Shown one piece after another: positions 17,641 through 26,089 of a DNA stretch of 64,000 nt (its first letter is position 1; each line of letters opens with the position of its first letter). The stretch spans positions 62,001 through 126,000 of the forward strand of contig JAJPGY010000037.1 in assembly GCA_021325555.1 (NCBI GenBank), in the 5' to 3' direction. The position numbers and the translations under genes were made by a program. Origin of the DNA: Pseudomonadota bacterium. Lineage in GTDB: Bacteria; Cyanobacteriota; Vampirovibrionia; Obscuribacterales; Obscuribacteraceae. The notes beneath the pieces were generated by a model, which worked only from the letters and a program-made list of their open reading frames with translations, ran no database searches and was not told the DNA's origin.

Positions 17641-19050
17641 ATGGTCGAGCATTACAAACCGCAGAAATACAAGGCCTGGGAGCTGACGCTCGAGGAGCGA
17701 TTCCAGGAGTACTTCCCGCCGCTGTCCGAGCGCGAGGCGGTAACCGAGGCCAACCGTTGCCTGTTCTGCCACGACGCGCCCTGCATGACCGCGTGCCCCA
17801 CTCACATAGACATCCCCACCTTCATCAAGAAGATTGCCACCGGCAACGTCAAGGGGTCGGCTCGCACCATTCTCGAGTCGAACCTCCTGGGCGCCACCTG
17901 CGCGCGCGTCTGCCCGGTGGAGGAGCTGTGCGAGGGGGCCTGCGTGCTCGCCCACGATCACAAGCCGATTATGATCGGGCGCCTGCAGCGTTACGCCACG
18001 GACTACGCCAGCGAGCGCAAGATCAGGTACTTCGAGCCGGGCCCCGCCAACGGGTTCCGGGTGGCCGTGGTCGGCGCCGGGCCGGCCGGGCTCTCCTGCG
18101 CGGGCGAGCTGGCGAAAAGGGGCTTCGACGTTACCTGCTTCGAGAAAAAGCCGCTGGCCGGCGGGCTTGATACTTACGGCATCGTGGTCTTCCGCGAGCC
18201 GGTGGAGGTCAGCCTTGCCGAGGTGAAGATGGTCGAGGAGCTCGGGGTCAAGGTGAAGACCAACCACGCCGTCGGCGCCGACGTCAAGTTTGAAGACCTG
18301 ATTGCCGAATACGATGCGGTTTTCCTCGGGGTCGGTCTCGGCGCCGTCCCCGACCTGGATATCCCGGGCGAGGAGCTTTCCGGCGTGGTCGACGGTCTCG
18401 AGTTTATCGAGCAGACGAAGATCAAGCCGTTGCACACCATCGAATTCGGCAAGCGCGTCTGCGTGGTAGGCGCCGGCAACACGGCCATCGACTGCGTGAC
18501 GATCGCCCGCCGCCTCGGCGCCGAGCGGGCGATGATCGTCTACCGCCGCTCGGAGGCGGAGATGCCCTGCTACCACTTCGAATACGAGTTCGCCCTCAAA
18601 GAGGGGGTCAGCTTCATGTTCCTCACGCAGCCGGTGGAGGTCGTGGGCAAGGACGGCAAGGTAGAGGGGCTCCGCTGCGTGCGCATGGATCTGGGCGGCC
18701 CGGACGCATCCGGGCGCCGGGTGCCGATCCCCATTCCGGACTCCGAGTTCATCCTGCACTGCGACATGGTGATCAAGGCGATCGGGCAGAAGAAGCACCA
18801 CGGGGTGCTCGAGAAGCTGGCCGAGTTCGGGGTCAAGAACAGCAAGGGCTACATCCTCGTCGATCCGGCGACCAACCGTACGGACCATCCGAAGATCTTC
18901 GCCGGCGGCGACTGCGTCCGCATAAGGGGCGAGGCCTCGACGGTGATGGCCGTGCAGGACGGCAAGATCGCCGCCAGAGCAATATACGAGCAGCTCGTCG
19001 GCAGCGGTGCCGCGAGGAAAGCCGAGTCGGCTGCCAGCAAGAGGAAATAA
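17641..19050 (+). CDS. preT: NAD-dependent dihydropyrimidine dehydrogenase, subunit PreT
   Basis: The flavin/Fe-S electron-input subunit, homologous to the N-terminal half of mammalian dihydropyrimidine dehydrogenase. The 469 residues show N-terminal cluster cysteines (CLFCHDAPCMTACP and CARVCPVEELCEGACV), an FAD-binding VVGAGPAGLSCAGEL (about residue 142), a second dinucleotide motif VVGAGNTAIDCV (about 278), and a C-terminal FAGGDCVR. It passes electrons from NAD(P)H to PreA. AGGAT precedes the ATG. It lies directly upstream of preA with a 4-base gap, as in the E. coli preTA pair. Confidence 0.93.
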   Translation: MVEHYKPQKYKAWELTLEERFQEYFPPLSEREAVTEANRCLFCHDAPCMTACPTHIDIPTFIKKIATGNVKGSARTILESNLLGATCARVCPVEELCEGACVLAHDHKPIMIGRLQRYATDYASERKIRYFEPGPANGFRVAVVGAGPAGLSCAGELAKRGFDVTCFEKKPLAGGLDTYGIVVFREPVEVSLAEVKMVEELGVKVKTNHAVGADVKFEDLIAEYDAVFLGVGLGAVPDLDIPGEELSGVVDGLEFIEQTKIKPLHTIEFGKRVCVVGAGNTAIDCVTIARRLGAERAMIVYRRSEAEMPCYHFEYEFALKEGVSFMFLTQPVEVVGKDGKVEGLRCVRMDLGGPDASGRRVPIPIPDSEFILHCDMVIKAIGQKKHHGVLEKLAEFGVKNSKGYILVDPATNRTDHPKIFAGGDCVRIRGEASTVMAVQDGKIAARAIYEQLVGSGAARKAESAASKRK

Positions 19051-19054
19051 GGAT

Positions 19055-20392
19055 ATGGCCAACCTCGAGATAGACTTCTGCGGCATCAAGTCGCCCAACC
19101 CGTTCTGGCTGGCGTCAGCGCCGCCGACCAACTCCGGCTACCAGGTGCAGAAGGCCTTTGAGCAGGGATGGGGCGGGGCGGTCTGGAAGACGATCGGCGC
19201 TCCGGTGCTGAACGTCTGCAACCGCTACGGCACCATCGACTACAAGGGCTCGAAGATTGTCGGGCTGAACAACGTCGAGCTGATAAGCGACCGGCCGGTG
19301 GAGGTGAACCTCAAAGAGATAAGGGAGGTGAAGCGCAACTTCCCCGGGCACGCCGTGATAGTCTCGGTCATGGTTGAGTCGAAGAAGGAAGCCTGGCAGG
19401 AGATCGTGAAGCGCATCGAGGACACCGGCGCCGATGGGCTGGAGCTCAACTTCGGCTGCCCGCACGGCATGTCCGAGCGCGGCATGGGCTCGGCGATGGG
19501 GCAGGTGCCCGAGTACACGTGCATGGTCACCGAGTGGGTGATGGACGTGGCCAAGACGCCGGTGGTGGTCAAGCTCACCCCCAACGTCACCGACATCGTG
19601 CAACCGGCGCGGGCGGCCATCAACGGCCGCGCCTCGGCGCTTTCGCTCATCAACACGATCAACAGCATCATGGGCGTGGATCTGGACAACTTCCAGATCA
19701 TCCCCGATGTGGGCGGCAAGGGCGGTCACGGCGGCTACGCCGGTCCGGCCGTGAAGCCGATCGCGCTGCACCTTTTGAGCGCGGTGGCAAGCGATGCGGA
19801 GGTGCGCAGATCGGGTGTGCCGATCTCGGGAATTGGCGGCATCGAGACCTGGCGCGACGCGCTCGAGTTCATCCTCCTGGGCGCCACCTCCGTGCAGGTG
19901 TGCACGGCCGTCATGCACTGGGGCTTTCGCATCGTCGAGGACATGATCGACGGGCTGTCCAACTGGATGGACGACAAGGGCTTCAAGTCCGTCAAGGAGC
20001 TGGTCGGCAAGTCGGTGCCGCGAATCTCCAGCTTCGGCGACTTCGACCTCGGCTTCCAGACGGTGGCGCGCATCGATCACGACAAGTGCATTCAATGCAA
20101 TCTCTGCTACATCGCCTGCAACGACGCCGCGCACCAGTGCATTGATCTTAAGGATCTGAAGCTGACCGGCGAAAACCAGGAGCGCCCGTGGCCGGTGGTG
20201 CGCGAGGAGGACTGTGTGGGCTGCGACCTCTGCTCCAAGGTCTGCCCGATCGACGACTGCATCACCATGGTAGAAGTGGAGACCGGCCGGCCGCACGTGA
20301 CCTGGAACGAGCTCACCAGGCAGAAGCCGGAAATCCTGGATTGGGACAAGATGGAGCAGTACCGCAAGCAGGCGAACATCAAGATCCATTGA
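19055..20392 (+). CDS. preA: NAD-dependent dihydropyrimidine dehydrogenase, subunit PreA
   Basis: The FMN-barrel subunit that reduces uracil and thymine (or runs in reverse). The 445 residues begin NLEIDFCGIKSPNPFWLASA. The substrate/FMN loop is ELNFGCPHGMSERGMGSAMG, where the catalytic Cys is C of FGCPHG or nearby. GIGGIETWRDALEF binds the FMN phosphate. A C-terminal ferredoxin domain carries two 4Fe-4S motifs, CIQCNLCYIAC and CVGCDLCSKVC. The start at 19055 is chosen over an upstream frame from 19007 because it gives the conserved N-terminus, follows GAGG/AAGG, and leaves a 4-base gap to preT. It is the last gene of the operon; no dihydropyrimidinase follows. Confidence 0.93.
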   Translation: MANLEIDFCGIKSPNPFWLASAPPTNSGYQVQKAFEQGWGGAVWKTIGAPVLNVCNRYGTIDYKGSKIVGLNNVELISDRPVEVNLKEIREVKRNFPGHAVIVSVMVESKKEAWQEIVKRIEDTGADGLELNFGCPHGMSERGMGSAMGQVPEYTCMVTEWVMDVAKTPVVVKLTPNVTDIVQPARAAINGRASALSLINTINSIMGVDLDNFQIIPDVGGKGGHGGYAGPAVKPIALHLLSAVASDAEVRRSGVPISGIGGIETWRDALEFILLGATSVQVCTAVMHWGFRIVEDMIDGLSNWMDDKGFKSVKELVGKSVPRISSFGDFDLGFQTVARIDHDKCIQCNLCYIACNDAAHQCIDLKDLKLTGENQERPWPVVREEDCVGCDLCSKVCPIDDCITMVEVETGRPHVTWNELTRQKPEILDWDKMEQYRKQANIKIH

Positions 20393-20560
20393 GGCGGCTT
20401 GATCTGCACAAGCCGTTGCTCCCGGGTGATGCCGCATATAGTGGCATTCGTGCCGCTGCCTCGGCGCGACCGAGTCCCTCCCCATCGACCAGCAAGCCCC
20501 GGCGTTCACAGCTCCTAAATACCCGCGACCGGCGGACGACGATGCAGGACTGGTTTCCCT

Positions 20561-22852
20561 CTAACCAATAGCGGCCAGGGACTTGTTGGCGCTGGCGGAG
20601 ACGTAGACGTTCTCGTCCCGTGCCAGATCCCGCAGGAGCTCGGCGGTGATGCCGGGGCTTGTAGAGACGGCAAGACGCACATCTTCGCTTTCGTCCTTCA
20701 CCAGCAGCTCGAGGACGGAGGTTTCCAGACTGGCGTTTTCACAAAGACTGATGCGGACTTCCGGCTGCGGATCGTTCGCCAGCTTTATCTGCAGGTCCTC
20801 AGGCAGCCGAGCGTTCTCAGCAAGCCTGCAGCGCACACGCAGGTGGGGATCATCGGCCAATCTGGCCAGCGCAATTATGGGGGTGTGCGGATTTCCAGCC
20901 AAAACGGCTCTGATGTGAGTCTCCTCTTCTGTACGCGCAGCCCCGCTTTGACCCTCTCTATGCAGATCGTGAATCGCTTTGATGAGTGTCGAAAGCGTTT
21001 GCGCCGTGACCGGCTTAGCCACGTAGTAGTTCATTTTCGAGTTAAGTGCTTGCAGCACATCCTCGTCTCTTTCTGAGACCGTAAGCAAGACCACAGGGAT
21101 CGGGCGCAATGCCGGATCTCTCATAATCTCCTCGAGTACCTCGTGGCCATTTTTCCTGGGCATGTTCAGATCGAGCAAAATGATGCCGGGCATCTCCCGC
21201 CCCGCCGACTTCTTCAGATCATTCAGGTATTCCATCGCCTCGACACCGTCGGCGGCCACGGTCAATTTGTATTCCAGGCCGGATCGCTTCAGCGCTTCCT
21301 GTGTCAACCTTACATCTGAGGGGGTATCCTCGACCAACAATATGTGAATTGCGTCTGCCATCTTCGTTTTCCTCCCTTCCGTGACCGCAGGCAGAGTAAA
21401 CATGAAAATGCAGCCCTGACCGGGGTTTGATTCGACCCAAATGTTGCCACCGTGCGAGGTGACTATCCTTTTGCAAATTGCCAATCCGATTCCTGTTCCC
21501 GGATAGCGCCCCTTCGAGTGCAGGCGCGAAAACATGTCGAATACTTTGTCGGCGTATTGCGGTTCAATTCCGATGCCATTATCGCGGACAGAGAACAGCC
21601 ATTGATCGATGCTCCTTTCCGCTGCTATGGCTATCGATGGGGCGCCGGCGCCGCGATACTTGATTGAGTTGCTGATTAAATTCTGAAAGAGCTGCACCAT
21701 CTGCGAGCGTTCGACGGCGACTCTCGGCAATACATCAATCTCGAGACTTGTCTGAGTCTCGTCAATCATTGGACGCAGATCGGTTAGCACCTCGTCGATG
21801 ACGGAGTTGCAGTTTGTGTCCTCGTTAATCTGAGCAGCAGAGGTCATCTGCGAATGTATGAGAATAGACTGGATCAGTTGCTTCATCCTGTGTACGCCAT
21901 CGATGATGAAATCGATGAATTCTGAGCAGTCCTTATCCAATTTCCCTTCTGTAGCTTCGGCAAGGAGATTGGCGAATCCCTGCACCGCCCGCAGCGGCTC
22001 CTGCAAATCATGAGAGGCCACCTTCGCGAATTGCCGCAACTCCTCGTTGCTCTGGATAAGTTTCTCGGTTCGCTCGTGCACCAGCCGCTCGAGCTCCTCG
22101 TTTGACTTCTTGAGTTCGGTCATGTCGCGCACGAAGGCGCAAAACAGAAATTCGACACCCCTGTCTATTCTGAATATTCCAAATTCCGCAGGAAATGTCC
22201 TGCCGGACCGATGCTGTGCGACGATCGCTGTGGAAGTTTTGAGAAAGTTGCCTTCGGCTGTCACGAAATAGCTGTTGATGCTATTCAAAAAATGTTTTCG
22301 CAAATGATGAGGGATGATGCACGACAGACTCTGGCCGAGCACCTCTTCCCGTTTCCAACCGAAGGTTCTTTCCGCCGGGATGTTCCACTCCGTGATACGC
22401 CAGTGAGAATCCATCGTGATGAAGGCATCGTACGAGTGCTCGAGCACTACCTTCATGCGCATCTCGGTGACGCGCTGCGCATGTTCAACGCGATTGCGTT
22501 CAATTGCGTATTCCAGGCAACGCCCGAGCGAGTCCGCGCTGGCGATGCCTTTGATGAGATAATCCTGGGCCCCTCTTCTGACGAACTCGAGCGCAAGAGC
22601 CTGATCGTTGTGAACGGAATACACGACGATTGGCAGATCGCCGGCCAGTCGCCGCAGTTCATGCAACAAATCCATTCCAGAGCAGTCCGGTTGCGAGAGG
22701 TCCAGCAGAATCGCGTCCAAGCCGGGCTCCCTCGAGAGCCCTCCTATCTGCTCCAGGGTTCGTGTCGCGAGTACATCGAACCCATAGTTGCGGAGTTTGG
22801 CGCGTGTTTCATAAGCGGCAGTTGAAGAGTCTTCCACGATTAGAATGCGCAT
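20561..22852 (-). CDS. Hybrid sensor: receiver-PAS-histidine kinase-receiver-LRV repeats
   Basis: A 763-residue cytosolic signalling protein. In order: receiver domain (1-115, phospho-acceptor Asp about 51 in LLDLSQPD); PAS domain (about 135-250); coiled coil; histidine kinase with His about 281 in ASHDLQEPLRA; ATPase with N-box QNLISNSIKY, DNGIGI and GTGIGL (to about 490); second receiver (500-640, Asp about 561 in LLDLNMPRKNG, Lys in AKPV); and a C-terminal solenoid of four to five 26-residue LRV repeats (647-763). No membrane segment. The start at 22852 has AGAAGGA 8 bases upstream. An internal ATG at 21361, at the head of the second receiver and preceded by GGGAGG, suggests two ancestral genes joined by loss of a stop codon; an independent receiver-LRV product of 266 residues is possible. 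Its composition is less GC-rich than its neighbours. Confidence 0.85.
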   Translation of the reverse strand: MRILIVEDSSTAAYETRAKLRNYGFDVLATRTLEQIGGLSREPGLDAILLDLSQPDCSGMDLLHELRRLAGDLPIVVYSVHNDQALALEFVRRGAQDYLIKGIASADSLGRCLEYAIERNRVEHAQRVTEMRMKVVLEHSYDAFITMDSHWRITEWNIPAERTFGWKREEVLGQSLSCIIPHHLRKHFLNSINSYFVTAEGNFLKTSTAIVAQHRSGRTFPAEFGIFRIDRGVEFLFCAFVRDMTELKKSNEELERLVHERTEKLIQSNEELRQFAKVASHDLQEPLRAVQGFANLLAEATEGKLDKDCSEFIDFIIDGVHRMKQLIQSILIHSQMTSAAQINEDTNCNSVIDEVLTDLRPMIDETQTSLEIDVLPRVAVERSQMVQLFQNLISNSIKYRGAGAPSIAIAAERSIDQWLFSVRDNGIGIEPQYADKVFDMFSRLHSKGRYPGTGIGLAICKRIVTSHGGNIWVESNPGQGCIFMFTLPAVTEGRKTKMADAIHILLVEDTPSDVRLTQEALKRSGLEYKLTVAADGVEAMEYLNDLKKSAGREMPGIILLDLNMPRKNGHEVLEEIMRDPALRPIPVVLLTVSERDEDVLQALNSKMNYYVAKPVTAQTLSTLIKAIHDLHREGQSGAARTEEETHIRAVLAGNPHTPIIALARLADDPHLRVRCRLAENARLPEDLQIKLANDPQPEVRISLCENASLETSVLELLVKDESEDVRLAVSTSPGITAELLRDLARDENVYVSASANKSLAAIG

Positions 22853-23217
22853 GGCATTTGTCCTTCTGGTGGGACAGCGGCTCATTGGGTCCCGGGAAGC
22901 AAGGAGCCCGAGTCAGTCAAAGCCAGTACCCGGCTGTCCTTGCGTATCCGCATCCTCAACGATTACCGAGGAGATGGGATTTGTTGGCCCAGTAGGCAGT
23001 TCCTGGCTGTATACTGTGAAGGGATGCTCGACAGAAGCTCCAAAATATGCCGGGCTCTCCCATTATGACACAACTTCAATAGCCGTGCGGCCGCCGCAGC
23101 CGACGGGCAGCCGGAGTTATCCGATGATCTGCTTTCACCGCTGCCGTGAGCAGGTGGCAAACGCCGGGCAGGGCGATCTCATTTTCGGCCAGGCGCCCCA
23201 GAAGCCGGTCTGGCGCC
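22853..23217. other. Intergenic gap upstream of the sensor gene
   Basis: About 365 bases between the divergent-side start of the sensor gene and the stop of the RRM gene. No supported coding frame or RNA gene. It presumably carries the sensor promoter, but I cannot point to a clear -35/-10 pair. A hairpin at its right end is listed separately. Confidence 0.4.
23192..23217 (-). terminator. Hairpin just after the RRM gene, possible terminator
   Basis: Read on the minus strand directly after the RRM stop codon: GGCGCCAGA, short loop, TCTGGGGCGCC, a stem with a 2-base bulge. No U-tract follows, so termination would be imperfect or factor-assisted. Confidence 0.3.
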
Positions 23218-23478
23218 TTAATAGGCTCTTGTTTTGGGTTTGGATAGATTGACTGCCAGTTGCCGGCCGTCGACATCCTTCCCGTTAAGGCCCTGGATGG
23301 CTGATTCCGCTTCGGCTGCTGTCTCCATCTCCACAAAAGCAAATCCACGTTTCCGACCGCTATCGCGGTCCGTCGGGATTGCGACCGAAATAACGTTCCC
23401 GTGCTCGCTGAAGAGCCTTTCCATATCAGCTTCGGTCAGCTTGAACGACAGGTTGCCTACAAACAATTTCGTACTCAT
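23218..23478 (-). CDS. RRM-domain RNA-binding protein
   Basis: A single RNA recognition motif of 86 residues, like the small cold-inducible Rbp proteins of cyanobacteria and some other bacteria. RNP2 is LFVGNL (residues 5-10) and RNP1 is RGFAFVEM (about 44-51); both are well conserved. A short basic tail (KPKTRAY) ends the protein. The start at 23478 gives the classic MSTKLFVGNL; the longer upstream frame (to 23628) adds residues unlike the family. No strong ribosome site is visible. A possible promoter (TTGGCC-17-TAATAG at 23577-23549) would give a leader of about 65 bases. Confidence 0.93.
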   Translation of the reverse strand: MSTKLFVGNLSFKLTEADMERLFSEHGNVISVAIPTDRDSGRKRGFAFVEMETAAEAESAIQGLNGKDVDGRQLAVNLSKPKTRAY

Positions 23479-23548
23479 ATAATCTCGAATAGCATAGGAC
23501 CTTGCCAATAAACGTTTTTGACAAAGGGGGCTCCCTAGCTTTGTAGCC

Positions 23549-23577
23549 CTATTACAGCATGACAGGTATGAGGCCAA
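23549..23577 (-). promoter_or_regulatory. Possible promoter of the RRM gene
   Basis: On the minus strand -35 TTGGCC (23577-23572), 17-base spacer, -10 TAATAG (23554-23549). A start near 23543 would leave a leader of about 65 bases. The match is moderate and stands alone. Confidence 0.35.
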
Positions 23578-23723
23578 ATTGCCAGAAGTTCCGGTTGTTA
23601 TAAGAATCTCGGCTTCCGCGGCGCTCATTCGGGGAATTGAGCCGCGGGCGGCTTGATGCCCTATCGGCAGAAGCGTTGAACATTTGTGCTAATCTGGGAC
23701 GTATATCGCAATGAGGACACTAC

Positions 23724-24071
23724 ATGAGCATTTCCTGGGGCAAGACTAACAGGATAAAGTTTGCGGGCGCCTTCAAGTTGGAAGGGTGGGCACCACCCAA
23801 CATACAGGCAGTTTACGCAATTACTTATAAGCGGGATCCGGATAACCGGCCTAACAGCCATACGGTGCTCTACTTCGGCCACGGCAGCGACCTCGCCGAG
23901 CAAGGGTTGCCCTGGAACCACGAAGACTCGTCGCTCTGGATCGATTTCGCCGGCGGCCGCGCGGAGCTTTACGTGTTCGTGCACCCGATGCCCGCTGCAA
24001 CACAACTGGAGCGGTGGCGGCTTCATGAGCAACTGGTCTGTGAATACAGCCCGGCATGCAATCGCCCCTGA
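23724..24071 (+). CDS. Small GIY-YIG-like protein
   Basis: A 115-residue protein. VYAITYKRD and LYFGHGSDL stand where GIY and YIG strands would be, and the end RWRLHEQLVCEYSPACN has the Arg/Glu/Pro/Asn spacing of the GIY-YIG helix (E) and terminal YxPxxN. The central part PWNHEDSSLWIDFAGG is not typical, and the catalytic Arg after YIG is not obvious. It may be a degenerate or specialised member without nuclease activity. GAGG lies 7 bases before the ATG. It diverges from the RRM gene and points toward the patatin-TIR gene. The family call is inference from pattern. Confidence 0.45.
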   Translation: MSISWGKTNRIKFAGAFKLEGWAPPNIQAVYAITYKRDPDNRPNSHTVLYFGHGSDLAEQGLPWNHEDSSLWIDFAGGRAELYVFVHPMPAATQLERWRLHEQLVCEYSPACNRP

Positions 24072-24364
24072 GATCCCTGTTCTGGTTTGCATACTGTATG
24101 TCTCCCGCTACTGTCAATTGCGCCTGACGATCGGATGCCTTCCCCGACGGGCAGTCGAGTTGAATTGGTGCCCCTGCCTTACTTGAAAGCCGGATTGGCA
24201 ATGGAATGCAATTGGCAGGAAACGGAAACGATCGGGGCATTCGTCGAGATTGCCGCCCGGAGGAAACCAGGATTGAAACTTGCCGCCTGTACCGCATCGA
24301 AAACCGCTTCTCCTTCGTGCGGGATGATCATGACCTCAACCAGCATGAAGGCGTCGAGCTGCAG
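24072..24364. other. Intergenic gap between convergent genes
   Basis: About 293 bases between the GIY-YIG-like gene and the stop of the patatin-TIR gene. Short open frames exist, but none has a ribosome site or a recognisable product. No clear terminator. Confidence 0.4.
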
Positions 24365-26029
24365 TCATGTCGTTGCCGGAAGACGTCTATAGCCAGGGAG
24401 CTCCTGCCCGCGCGCCTCGATCTTCCTGCCTCGGTCTTGAGACTCCAACCAGAGATGGATATTCCCGATCAGCCGTTCTGCAAGCGGGGCAATTCCGTGC
24501 GCGGTGGTTTCTTCCGCAAAATTGAAAATACGCTTCAGATCTGGTGCAGCAATAGTCAGCCAGCGAAGGTGACGCGCCAGAGCTGGCACATGCCCCGGCC
24601 CGAGCTGATGTATTACCGGCAGGATGATGTTCCTCTCGCTCAGCGTTCTGGAATAAAGCCATGCGAGCGGTTGTGATGCAAAGCTGTGTTTCAACAACGC
24701 GGGGCTCAGCACGACGATGCTGATTAGCGAATCTTGTCTCGCATGCCGAACCAGGCGTCGAATGTTGGCTCGCGGTTGCGAACCGAACCGCTCGAATGAG
24801 GGCGCAATGCCCCTCTCAGCAAGTGCGTCGGCAAGTGGGCGCGCGACGCCGAGGTCTTCGCCGGCGTAACAGATGAGGATCCTGCAGCCTTTTCCAACCT
24901 CAGGCGCGCGCACCCCGGATCTCGGGATAGTGCCGGCGTTGCCCGCCTGCTCCGCGGCCTCTGCGCACCCACCAGGCGCTTCGGCCTGACCTGCCGCCAT
25001 GGCGCAGCTATATTGATGAATTCGTTCGCGCAATTCATCGGATTGTTGCTGGCTGCTCGACATCAACAGTTTGCAGAGCGCGCTCAACTGCTTATCGGTG
25101 CGTGGATCGGCTAACAGATGTTCGGCCGCCTTGATCAACCCTGCCATGTTTTCCCTGGCGGGATTGTCCAGCGCATAGCACACGTCATCGGGCAAGTCGA
25201 CCTGGAAGCGATAATAACGTTGGCAGCCGGCAGCCGGCAACAGATACCGCATCTGCTCATGCACGGCTTCGCTGCCGCTCTCCGAGACAAGCTCGATCAT
25301 CGGTACTGACCAACGGACATAGCCCCAGTCGCTCAAACGCTTCGGTTGCATCCGCTCCATCGCCTGGCCGGTTCCCAGGGAGACGACCAGGAACTCGTCG
25401 TCCTTCCCGGCGAACAGTCTTCTTATCTCAGCAAAGGCGAGCAAGGACGGATTGTTGGCGAAGACACCGCCGTCAACCAGCATGACTCCTTCGTCTCCGC
25501 CTGCTCTCGCCAGGTGGGCCGGCTCAAACATGGTAGGGGTCGCAGCAGCGGCACAAGCCACCTCGCTCATTGGAAAATCGTGCCACTGCTGGCATCGCGC
25601 CCAATGGCTCTTGAATATGTGCGGTGCGCGACGATTGATGTCATAGCAGGGGATGAGAATGTTGGTCACGGCGTCTTTCAGTCTGGTATCACCCAGATTG
25701 CCCTTCATGATCCGGTTTATGCCGGTGGAGGAGACATATTTGGGGCGCAGCAGGTTACCCCACCATGACCTGGGGTTGCGGAAGATCTGCGGACCATCCC
25801 GCTCATAGACGTCTCGGAGAGCGGTGGCCGAGAACTGAGGGCGACCGGATTGATCCGGCTTGGTCAATCCCAGCGCCAGAATACCTCCGGTCGATGTGCC
25901 GGCGATGAGATCAAACTGCTCGGCAATCGGCCTGCCGGTCCGGTCTTCAATAGCCGAGAGAATAGTGGCTGGTATCAATCCCCTAATTCCGCCGCCATCT
26001 ATCGATAGTATGCGCCAAAGTTTCGACAT
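24365..26029 (-). CDS. Patatin-like phospholipase fused to a TIR domain
   Basis: A 554-residue fusion. Residues 1-320 are a patatin/CapV-type lipid hydrolase with the oxyanion motif DGGGIRG (11-17), nucleophile elbow GTSTGG (44-49, Ser46) and catalytic Asp in VDGGVFANNPS (Asp186). The Ser-Asp dyad is intact. A low-complexity linker (about 325-378) leads to a TIR-like domain (381-505): RILICYAGED, DALAERGI, SIVVLSPALLKHS and NIILPVIHQL match TIR strands. Where TIR NADases have Trp-Cys-x-x-Glu, this protein reads FASQPL, so the catalytic Glu seems missing. That suggests a binding or signalling TIR driving a phospholipase. Patatins and TIRs are both known anti-phage effectors; this arrangement is a candidate defence gene. 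It lies 60 bases downstream of an RHH-like gene on the same strand. Confidence 0.85.
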   Translation of the reverse strand: MSKLWRILSIDGGGIRGLIPATILSAIEDRTGRPIAEQFDLIAGTSTGGILALGLTKPDQSGRPQFSATALRDVYERDGPQIFRNPRSWWGNLLRPKYVSSTGINRIMKGNLGDTRLKDAVTNILIPCYDINRRAPHIFKSHWARCQQWHDFPMSEVACAAAATPTMFEPAHLARAGGDEGVMLVDGGVFANNPSLLAFAEIRRLFAGKDDEFLVVSLGTGQAMERMQPKRLSDWGYVRWSVPMIELVSESGSEAVHEQMRYLLPAAGCQRYYRFQVDLPDDVCYALDNPARENMAGLIKAAEHLLADPRTDKQLSALCKLLMSSSQQQSDELRERIHQYSCAMAAGQAEAPGGCAEAAEQAGNAGTIPRSGVRAPEVGKGCRILICYAGEDLGVARPLADALAERGIAPSFERFGSQPRANIRRLVRHARQDSLISIVVLSPALLKHSFASQPLAWLYSRTLSERNIILPVIHQLGPGHVPALARHLRWLTIAAPDLKRIFNFAEETTAHGIAPLAERLIGNIHLWLESQDRGRKIEARGQELPGYRRLPATT

Positions 26030-26089
26030 GGGTTCACCAGAAAGCTGCGGTGCGGTTCACGTGTTAAGGCGGGCAATCATTCAGGCAGT

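Noticed and set aside
17620..20509. Long antisense frames over preT and preA
   Set aside because: The sense strand encodes complete, motif-rich enzymes; the antisense products are low-complexity.
24206..24676. Plus-strand open frame overlapping the end of the patatin-TIR gene
   Set aside because: No ribosome site or domain; most of it is antisense to the TIR-encoding region.
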